In this document: positions 1-5,193 of the stretch, piece after piece
Layout of the letters: each line of letters starts with the position of its first letter
Position numbering within the stretch: position 1 is the stretch's first letter
Origin: Dehalococcoidia bacterium
GTDB lineage: Bacteria > Chloroflexota > Dehalococcoidia > DSTF01 > JALHUB01
Direction of reading: 5' to 3'
Length of the DNA: 10,367 nt
Assembly: GCA_022865685.1 (NCBI GenBank)
Contig: JALHUB010000268.1
Coordinates: 1-10,367 of the forward strand
Made by a program: the position numbers and the translations under genes
The notes under the pieces: model-generated
Told to the model about the DNA's origin: nothing
Databases searched by the model: none
Seen by the model: the letters and a program-made list of their open reading frames with translations, nothing else

Positions 1-876
1 CTTCTCCCCGACCGTCACGTTATCGATGAGGCGCGTCACGCCGATGCGGATTGCCAGCGAGATCAGCGCCGGACCCTCAATGGTCTCGAACTCCTGCAGC
101 GTCTGCGGATGAGCGATGCTGATGTAGTCGGCGTGCGCCAGCGGCTCGCGGGCAATGAGGCCTTCCAGCCGGGAGCGCAACTTGCCGGCGTCGCGCTCCC
201 CCTGGCGATGCAGGCGCTCGGCGAGGCTGAGGCAGCGGAAGAGGACGAGGGCGGCGCGGCGCTCGTCCGGCGAGAGAAAGACGTTGCGGCTGCTCATCGC
301 CAGGCCACCCGTCTCGCGTATCGTCGGGCAGCCCACGGTCTCGACGCCCAGGTTCAGGTCCTGCACCATCTTGCGGATGACGACGACCTGCTGAGCGTCC
401 TTCTGGCTGAAGTAAGCCCGGTGCGGCTGAACGGCGTTGAACAGCTTGAGAACGACTGTCGCGACTCCCCGGAAGTGCCCGGGCCGGCAGGCGCCCTCCA
501 GGACTTCGGTGACCTGGCCGACGTCGACGTAGGCGTTGAAGCCTTCGGGGTACATATCTAACGCCGAAGGCATGAAGACGATGTCAACGTTCTCCTGCTG
601 GAGGAGCGAGAGGTCCCGCTGGGTATCGCGGGGGTACTTCTCGTAGTCTTCGTTGGGGCCGAACTGGATGGGGTTGACGAAGATGCTGACAACGACGAGA
701 TCGTTGTCGGCGCGGGCGCGTCGCACGAGCGACAGATGGCCCTCATGGAGGTACCCCATCGTCGGCACGAACCCGACCTTCCGTCCGTTGGTCTGGCAGC
801 GTAATCGACGCATGCCGTCAATTGTGGAGACCACCTGCATCGTCCTGAGGCCACGGATCGTTTCGGAAAGAGCCAT
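1..876 (-). CDS. panC: Pantothenate synthetase PanC, 3' end beyond the window
   Basis: Pantoate--beta-alanine ligase joins pantoate and beta-alanine with ATP through a pantoyl-adenylate, the last step to pantothenate, in the cytosol. Translation from ATG 876 stays open for 292 codons to base 1. The ATP-binding HIGH-like motif PTMGYLHEGHLSL lies at residues 38-50, FVNPIQFGPNEDYEKYPR at 66-83, RPGHFRGVATVV at 131-142, FSQKDAQQ at 156-163 and the KMSKS-like MSSRNVFLSPDER at 194-206. The typical C-terminal TRLIDN is at 281-286, so only a few codons are missing. The start lies one base after the panB stop (TGACATG), implying translational coupling. No good ribosome binding site precedes ATG 876. 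An internal ATG at 840 (residue 13, MQVVSTIDGM) matches the usual family start better and remains an alternative. Family identity is very secure. Confidence 0.96.
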   Translation of the reverse strand, partial: MALSETIRGLRTMQVVSTIDGMRRLRCQTNGRKVGFVPTMGYLHEGHLSLVRRARADNDLVVVSIFVNPIQFGPNEDYEKYPRDTQRDLSLLQQENVDIVFMPSALDMYPEGFNAYVDVGQVTEVLEGACRPGHFRGVATVVLKLFNAVQPHRAYFSQKDAQQVVVIRKMVQDLNLGVETVGCPTIRETGGLAMSSRNVFLSPDERRAALVLFRCLSLAERLHRQGERDAGKLRSRLEGLIAREPLAHADYISIAHPQTLQEFETIEGPALISLAIRIGVTRLIDNVTVGEK

Positions 877-877
877 G

Positions 878-1720
878 TCACACCGCCATCTGTGAGAGCT
901 CTGCCAGGACAGTCTCGTCCATGGAGAAGCTCTCCCTAGCAGTCGGGAAATCTCCCGCCTGCACCTCCCGCTGGTAGCACTTAACGGCGTCCTGTATCTC
1001 CTGAGCGAGATGGGCGTATTGCTTCGCGTGTCTGGGCGAGAAATCGGGGTCGAGGCCCAGCAGGTCGCTCAGGACCTGCACCTGGCCGTCGCAGTAGGGA
1101 CCGGCGCCGATGCCGATGGTCGGAATCGACAGCCTTTCCGTGACGAGCTTCCCGAGGGCGGCGGGCACGCATTCCAGGACGACGGCGAAGGCGCCCGCTT
1201 CCTGGAGGGCGGCGGCGTCGCTCATCAGCCGGACCGCGGCGGCCGGCGTCTTGCCCTGCACCTTGTGGCCGCCGAGCTGGTTGATGGACTGCGGCGTAAG
1301 GCCGAGATGCCCCATGACGGGGATGCCGAAGGAGACTAGCGCGCGGACGATTTCGACGACGGGCGCGCCTCCTTCCAGCTTTACGGCCTGGGCGCCGGCC
1401 TCCTGCAAAAAGCGACCAGCGTTTCGAATTGCGTCCGAAGCGCCGGTCTGATAGCTCATGAAGGGCATGTCGGCGACGATGAGGGCGTTTTGCGACCCCC
1501 GGACGACGGCTCTGGTGTGGTGGAGCATGTCGTCCATGGTTACGGGGACGGTGGATTCGTAGCCGAGGACAGTCATTCCGAGGGAGTCGCCGACGAGGAT
1601 GATGGGGATGTCTACCGAGTCGATGAGCTTCGCCGTGGGGTAATCATAGGCGGTGAGCATGGCGATCTTCTCGCCGCGGAGCTTCATCGCCTGGATGTTG
1701 TGTATCGAGATTCGCGCCAT
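878..1720 (-). CDS. panB: 3-methyl-2-oxobutanoate hydroxymethyltransferase PanB
   Basis: PanB transfers a hydroxymethyl group from 5,10-methylenetetrahydrofolate to alpha-ketoisovalerate to make ketopantoate, the committed pantoate-branch step. The 280-residue protein is close to the family length (264 in E. coli). Visible motifs are LTAYDYPTAKL at 22-32, the Mg-binding VGDSLGM at 43-49 (D45), VADMPF at 82-87 (D84), VKLEGG at 113-118 (K114, E116), GHLGLTPQ at 137-144, LECVP at 182-186 (E183) and GIGAGPYCDGQ at 203-213. ATG 1720 gives the usual MARISIHNIQAMK-type N terminus, with GGAAG 10 nt upstream as a moderate ribosome binding site. The frame is open further upstream to about 2098, but that extension is the panD gene read in another frame. 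It sits 37 nt after panD and 1 nt before panC, so panDBC is an operon. Confidence 0.97.
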   Translation of the reverse strand: MARISIHNIQAMKLRGEKIAMLTAYDYPTAKLIDSVDIPIILVGDSLGMTVLGYESTVPVTMDDMLHHTRAVVRGSQNALIVADMPFMSYQTGASDAIRNAGRFLQEAGAQAVKLEGGAPVVEIVRALVSFGIPVMGHLGLTPQSINQLGGHKVQGKTPAAAVRLMSDAAALQEAGAFAVVLECVPAALGKLVTERLSIPTIGIGAGPYCDGQVQVLSDLLGLDPDFSPRHAKQYAHLAQEIQDAVKCYQREVQAGDFPTARESFSMDETVLAELSQMAV

Positions 1721-1757
1721 ATTCACACCACTTCCACTGTGAAGCGACTGTCGCCCC

Positions 1758-2159
1758 CTAGTTGAACATGGTCCAGTGGTCGACGACGCCGAACTGCTCG
1801 ACCGGTGGGTCGATGCGCTTGATACGGTTGTGCTCGTCGACATGGACAACGATCGGGCGGACGCGGCGAGCTTCCTCTTCCGAGTAGTCGGTGTAGGTGA
1901 GGACGAGGACGACATCGCCGGGATGGACCAGGCTGGCGGCGGCGCCGTTGATGCAGCATTCGCCGCTGCCGCGTACGCCGGCGAGGGCGTAGGTGGTGAG
2001 CCTGTTGCCGTTATCGACGTCCAGGACGTGGACCTGCTCGTACTCGATGATGTCGGCGGCTTCCAGGAGCTCAGGGTCGAGGGTGATGCTGCCCACATAG
2101 TTGAGGTCAGCTTCTGTGACCGTAACTCGATGGATCTTACTCTTCAGCATCTTCCTCAA
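1758..2159 (-). CDS. panD: Aspartate 1-decarboxylase PanD (pyruvoyl enzyme), TTG start
   Basis: PanD decarboxylates L-aspartate to beta-alanine for PanC. It is a cytosolic tetramer that self-cleaves between Gly and Ser to form a pyruvoyl cofactor. The 133-residue proenzyme has SKIHRVTVTEADLNYVGSITLD at 7-28, placing the cleavage at Gly23-Ser24. Conserved TTYALAG is at 55-61 (Y58), INGAAA at 70-75 and PGDVV at 80-84. A TTG start at 2159 is preferred to the ATG at 2150 (residue 4), because a perfect AGGAGG lies 9 nt before TTG but 18 nt before that ATG. The N terminus MRKMLKSKIHR also fits the family pattern. It is the first gene of panDBC and is preceded by a long structured leader with a promoter and an intrinsic terminator. 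Confidence 0.96.
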   Translation of the reverse strand: MRKMLKSKIHRVTVTEADLNYVGSITLDPELLEAADIIEYEQVHVLDVDNGNRLTTYALAGVRGSGECCINGAAASLVHPGDVVLVLTYTDYSEEEARRVRPIVVHVDEHNRIKRIDPPVEQFGVVDHWTMFN

Positions 2160-2168
2160 CGTACCTTA

Positions 2169-2174
2169 CCTCCT
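2169..2174 (-). promoter_or_regulatory. panD ribosome binding site deciding a TTG start
   Basis: A perfect AGGAGG on the minus strand lies 9 nt upstream of TTG 2159. The nearest ATG (2150) would have an 18-nt spacing, so this site supports TTG initiation. It starts about 34 nt beyond the U-tract of the leader terminator, so readthrough is needed for it to be transcribed from the upstream promoter. Confidence 0.8.
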
Positions 2175-2208
2175 ACGTTGACCTGGCCAGCGGCGTAAGA
2201 CGCCCGAC

Positions 2209-2239
2209 AAAAAACCCTTCCGGTCGGAGACCGAAAGGG
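2209..2239 (-). terminator. Intrinsic terminator in the panD leader (attenuator)
   Basis: On the minus strand, CCCTTTCGGTC (2239-2229) pairs with GACCGGAAGGG (2225-2215). This is an 11-bp stem with one G-U pair and a TCC loop, followed at once by TTTTTT (2214-2209). It has all the hallmarks of a Rho-independent terminator. It cannot be the terminator of the P1 hydrolase gene alone, because the panD promoter (2379-2406) lies upstream of it. It therefore interrupts transcription from that promoter unless antiterminated. Confidence 0.88.
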
Positions 2240-2378
2240 CAGAACGCACGGAATCAGCATCTGCACCGTCTCGGTCGCCGAACGATCCAAGCGGTATGTC
2301 TTCGAGCCTTTCAGCGAAGACGGGCCTGTGGAGCCCTCCACGCCGGTTGCCGCCCCCATGGGGGTCGACGCCAGGGCC

Positions 2379-2406
2379 AGTATAGCAAAAGTCAGCTAGT
2401 TGTCAA
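2379..2406 (-). promoter_or_regulatory. Sigma70 promoter of panDBC
   Basis: A perfect -35 TTGACA (2406-2401) is separated by 16 nt from -10 TATACT (2384-2379), which matches TATAAT at 5 of 6 positions and carries the extended TGC just before it. The stretch immediately upstream (about 2410-2460) is clearly richer in A and T than the genes around it and could act as an UP element. Predicted start is near 2372. Confidence 0.85.
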
Positions 2407-2490
2407 TAGCTAGTGACGAAATTCACGCGATTTCTTTTCGAAATATGCACGTTTTCCGCCAAGAAAGAGCGCGCGATGCGATGTGCAGAT

Positions 2491-3477
2491 TCAGCGGCCG
2501 CCGGCTGCGGCCAGCCACTCGCGCGCCGACGGCACGCCTGCTAGCCCCGTCGCCGCGTCGACGGCGCGAATGATGGCGCGCTCGACGGCGACGGCGGCGA
2601 AGGCACCGATCGCCAGGACGTTGTCGGGCTGCGAGCGCTCACAGGTAGCAACGGCGAAGATGCAATCGCCGTCGACGGGCGAATGCGCCGGCCGCACGGC
2701 GCGGGCGATGCCGTCGTGGGCCATGTGGGCGACGGCGGTGGCCTGCGTCTTCGTGAGGGTCGCGTTGGTCGCGACGACGCCGATCGTCGTGTTTGTCAGC
2801 GGCAGCGCCGCCGACGATCCGGCGTCGCGGATGACGTCGAGCGTGCTGTCGAATCGCCCCGGAGCGCCGCGCGGTCCGGCCACGACCCGCCCGGTCGCGC
2901 TGTCGACGATCTCGCCGAATGCGTTGACGGCGACGAGCGCCGCGACCACCAGGTCGCCGATCCGCTCCGTCGCGGTGCCAATGCCGCCCTTGAGGCCGTG
3001 TTTGACGGTCCGAATCTTGGCGACGGTCGCGCCCGTGCCCGCGCCCACGGTGCCCTGGGCGATGCGTCCGCCCTTCGCGGCGAGGCAGGCGCTATAGCCG
3101 CTGTCGGCGGTGGGACGGACGTCGGCGCGGCCGATGTTGAGGTCGAAAAGCACGGCGCCGCAGACGATGGGGACGGTCGCGCCGGCGTAATGAAAGCCGA
3201 CGCCGCGCTCTTCGAGGTAGCGCATTATGCCGGAGCCGACATCTAGGCCGAAGGCGCTGCCGCCGGTGAGGAAGACGGCGTGGACCTGCTGGACAAGCGC
3301 TTCCGGGCGCAGGAGCGACGATTCGCGGGTGCCGGGCGCTCCGCCGCGGACGTCAATGCCGGCGACGGCGCCGTTCTCGAAGAGGACGACGGTGCAACCG
3401 GTGGCGGCGCGTCGATCCGTCCAGTGCCCGACACGTATGCCGGCGATGTCAGTTATGGCGTCATTTGGCCGCGGCAA
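2491..3477 (-). CDS. P1-family (S58, DmpA/NylC-like) self-processing hydrolase
   Basis: This is an N-terminal-nucleophile amidase/aminopeptidase family in which the precursor cuts itself to expose a Thr or Ser nucleophile. The 328-residue protein shows the family N terminus ITDIAGIRVGHWTD at 8-21, RGGAPGTRE at 44-52, the strongly conserved GGSAFGLDVGSG at 72-83, LKGGIGTAT at 162-170 (K163), VNAFGEIVD at 184-192 (N185) and NTTIGVVATNA at 229-239. Self-cleavage is predicted at Asn229/Thr230, with Thr230 as nucleophile. DGDCIFAVAT at 269-278 places D269 and D271 39 and 41 residues after Thr230, the spacing I recall for nylon-oligomer hydrolase NylC. No signal peptide is visible. TTG 3477 is the only start codon before the conserved N terminus and overlaps mutM by 17 nt. 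The substrate is unknown; it could be a beta-aminopeptidase, omega-amino-acid amidase or another P1 peptidase. Confidence 0.9.
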   Translation of the reverse strand: MPRPNDAITDIAGIRVGHWTDRRAATGCTVVLFENGAVAGIDVRGGAPGTRESSLLRPEALVQQVHAVFLTGGSAFGLDVGSGIMRYLEERGVGFHYAGATVPIVCGAVLFDLNIGRADVRPTADSGYSACLAAKGGRIAQGTVGAGTGATVAKIRTVKHGLKGGIGTATERIGDLVVAALVAVNAFGEIVDSATGRVVAGPRGAPGRFDSTLDVIRDAGSSAALPLTNTTIGVVATNATLTKTQATAVAHMAHDGIARAVRPAHSPVDGDCIFAVATCERSQPDNVLAIGAFAAVAVERAIIRAVDAATGLAGVPSAREWLAAAGGR

Positions 3478-4321
3478 CGTCCCTGTCGCTTTCCTCGGGC
3501 TGGCAGCGGGGGCATAAGTGAGTGCTCCGGCCGCCCACCTTGATGCGAGCTACCTCCGTCCGGCAAACATAGCACGGCTGCCCCGTGCGGCGAAAGACCT
3601 TGACGCGCAACTGGTGCGTCCCCTCGCGACCGGCGGCGTCGACGTAGTCGCGGAACGATGAGCCACGATTGCCGAGCGCATCGTTCAGGACGCGTCGGAT
3701 GGCACGATGGAGCCGCTTCGCCTCCGGTTCGCTGAGGGTGTTCGCGAGGCGTAGCGGATGGATGCGCGCGACGAAGAGCGCCTCGTCGGCGTAGATGTTG
3801 CCGAGGCCGGCGACGGCGCGCTGATCGAGGAGGACGGCCTTGATAGGGGCGCGTCGACGCGACAGCGTCTCCCGCAACTTCGCGGCCGTGAACGCCGCGT
3901 CGAGCGGCTCCGGGCCGAGGGCGCCGACGGCCTCCTCAGGCGAACCGACGAGCCACATCTGGCCGAGCTTGCGCAGGTCGGCGTAGCGCAGCTCGCTGCC
4001 GTCGTCGAGGGTGATGACGGCGCGGACGTAGGAGTCAGGTGGGTCAACGACGCGACGGTAGAGGAGCGAGCCGGTCATGCGCAGGTGAACGGCTAGGTAG
4101 ACGGGCGCGCGGGCGCCGTCGAAGCGAAAGAGGAGGTACTTGCCGCGACGGGCGAGAGCTTCGATGCGGCGTCCGGCGATGCGTCGGGCGAAGACGCGGA
4201 CGGGGACGCCACGGATGACGCGCGAGGCGTCGGCCGCGACGTGGACGCCGGTGATGGTTCGCCCGACGACGTGGGAGAGCAGGTCGCGGCGTATGGTCTC
4301 GACTTCAGGGAGTTCAGGCAT
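3461..4321 (-). CDS. mutM: Formamidopyrimidine-DNA glycosylase MutM (Fpg)
   Basis: Fpg removes 8-oxoguanine and formamidopyrimidines opposite C and nicks the DNA by beta/delta elimination in base excision repair. After Met removal the catalytic Pro is followed by Glu in MPELPEVETIRR. Other signatures are ARRGKYLLF at 57-65 (K61, matching the conserved Lys57 of E. coli), HLRMTG at 79-84, the helix-two-turn-helix region with AGLGNIYADEALF at 171-183 (N175), and a C-terminal zinc finger with C250, C253, C270 and C273. GGRSTHLC supplies the phosphate-contacting Arg265. Length 286 compares with 269 in E. coli; the extra residues are a charged C-terminal tail. ATG 4321 gives the exact mature terminus. 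No ribosome binding site is evident before it. The polA-mutM neighbourhood is common, but here an extra gene separates them. Confidence 0.97.
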   Translation of the reverse strand: MPELPEVETIRRDLLSHVVGRTITGVHVAADASRVIRGVPVRVFARRIAGRRIEALARRGKYLLFRFDGARAPVYLAVHLRMTGSLLYRRVVDPPDSYVRAVITLDDGSELRYADLRKLGQMWLVGSPEEAVGALGPEPLDAAFTAAKLRETLSRRRAPIKAVLLDQRAVAGLGNIYADEALFVARIHPLRLANTLSEPEAKRLHRAIRRVLNDALGNRGSSFRDYVDAAGREGTHQLRVKVFRRTGQPCYVCRTEVARIKVGGRSTHLCPRCQPEESDRDVAAAK

Positions 4322-4338
4322 TGGGTACTAAACGCTTC

Positions 4339-4356
4339 TGCGGGTTGAAACCCGCA
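4339..4356. repeat. Inverted repeat in the 62-nt gap before mutM
   Basis: TGCGGGT and ACCCGCA form a perfect 7-bp stem around a TGAA loop. Flanking GCTT (4334-4337) and AAGC can extend it with a small bulge. No U-tract follows on the minus strand, so it is not a standard terminator. Only this copy exists in the window. It could be an mRNA-stabilising hairpin, a member of a dispersed palindromic family, or an insertion scar. Confidence 0.6.
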
Positions 4357-4383
4357 AGCTTCAGGGCCTGAGGAGCAAGTCTG

Positions 4384-5193
4384 CTACGGATTCGCTTCCG
4401 CCCTCTTCAGCAGGTTGATCGCGGTATGAATGGTGTTCAGGTAGCAGTAGAATACCCAGTCCAGCCATATCTCGCCGTCATACGCGGTCTTCTGAGACGG
4501 ATTGTGATGCCGAATGCCGAAACCGTTGGCGATCTTGAATAGCTCGCCCTCGTCCCTGTTTGGCAAGACATCCTTTAGCTTGGGGCGGAGGAATTCCAAA
4601 ACGTCGGCAAGTTGTCTGACCGCTTCGCGCTTATCTTCCACAGACGGGGTATGGCGCCTGAACTTCCGGACGGCGGCTAGGACGCGTGAGTCCACACGCT
4701 CCGGATCGTATTCCGGTAGCTCTTGCTCCAGCAATGGCCGCATATGTTCTTCGCCGAGAGCAAGAATCTCTCCGTCGTCGGACAACTCATAGCCGTCACG
4801 ATAGTCGCGGAGGATCGCGTTCATGGCGGCACTGAAGTCAGCGCGACCAGCTGCCACGTTTACGCCCGACATGGTTACCGTTTCGCCAGCGATTTCCACC
4901 TGAACCTGATCTGTGGCAGCAGAATCATAGAGAAACTCGATAACGTCGAACAGAACTTCCTCAGAATACTCTTTACATCTTGTTTCGATAGGCCACAAGT
5001 CTGCCTTTCCCAGCCTTCGAAACATCTCCGCCCCAATATCGTCTCCAAACGTCCCCGCCACATAGTGGCCATCGAAGTACCCGCCTTGGCGAAACCGCAC
5101 ATAATCCGACCTAAAGAGCCTTAAGAGCATCGGCAAATCAACCTTCTCCGGCTCACGCTTTCCGCTTCTGGCCGAGTAGTACTCGCGTTCCAT
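4384..5193 (-). CDS. Uncharacterised 269-residue protein with HEPN/Abi-like C terminus
   Basis: I do not recognise this protein with certainty. ATG 5193 overlaps the polA stop by one base (TGATG), suggesting translation coupled to polA. The frame is open further upstream only as the polA gene read out of frame. The protein is soluble-looking, acidic to neutral, with no signal peptide or long membrane segment. The N-terminal part has LPMLLRLFRSDYVRFRQGGYF at 20-40, and the middle (about 75-215) looks mostly helical and charged. The C-terminal FKIANGFGIRHHNPSQ at 219-234, then an aromatic stretch (WLDWVFYCYLNTIH, 243-256), resembles C-terminal domains of abortive-infection/HEPN-type orphans; the RHHN stretch could be a HEPN-like active site, but spacing is not the classic R-x4-6-H. 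Base composition is lower in GC (4921-4980 is 37% GC; 5221-5280 in polA is 62%), suggesting horizontal acquisition between polA and mutM. Confidence 0.85.
   Translation of the reverse strand: MEREYYSARSGKREPEKVDLPMLLRLFRSDYVRFRQGGYFDGHYVAGTFGDDIGAEMFRRLGKADLWPIETRCKEYSEEVLFDVIEFLYDSAATDQVQVEIAGETVTMSGVNVAAGRADFSAAMNAILRDYRDGYELSDDGEILALGEEHMRPLLEQELPEYDPERVDSRVLAAVRKFRRHTPSVEDKREAVRQLADVLEFLRPKLKDVLPNRDEGELFKIANGFGIRHHNPSQKTAYDGEIWLDWVFYCYLNTIHTAINLLKRAEANP

Larger units (their letters stand above)
2160..2372 (-). promoter_or_regulatory. Structured 5' leader of panDBC with a terminator/antiterminator switch
   Basis: About 213 nt separate the predicted transcription start (~2372) from panD. 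In order of transcription it contains a 12-nt palindrome (2364-2353), a GTGGAG/CTCCAC hairpin (2341-2328), a perfect 7-bp GTCTTCG/CGAAGAC stem with a 10-nt loop (2321-2298), and the terminator (2239-2209). Segment 2280-2267 can pair with 2238-2225, 12 of 14 positions including one G-U. That pairing would sequester the 5' arm of the terminator. The layout implies regulated attenuation, probably by a small molecule or protein linked to pantothenate/CoA. A pan RNA motif is described upstream of pantothenate genes in several phyla including Chloroflexi; membership cannot be judged here. No T-box AGGGTGGNACCGCG sequence is present. Confidence 0.7.

Noticed and set aside
1721..2098. N-terminal extension of PanB
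   Set aside because: The added residues are Ser/Pro-rich shadow translation of panD. The conserved PanB N terminus begins at ATG 1720.
2156..2359. 67-codon minus-strand frame in the panD leader as a leader peptide
   Set aside because: Its ATG lies inside the CCCCCATGGGGG palindrome with no ribosome binding site. It reads straight through the terminator stem and overlaps the panD start. There is no codon run expected of a ribosome-mediated attenuator.
2160..2372. T-box or PyrR-type leader
   Set aside because: No AGGGTGGNACCGCG T-box core and no PyrR-binding anti-antiterminator consensus could be found in the leader.
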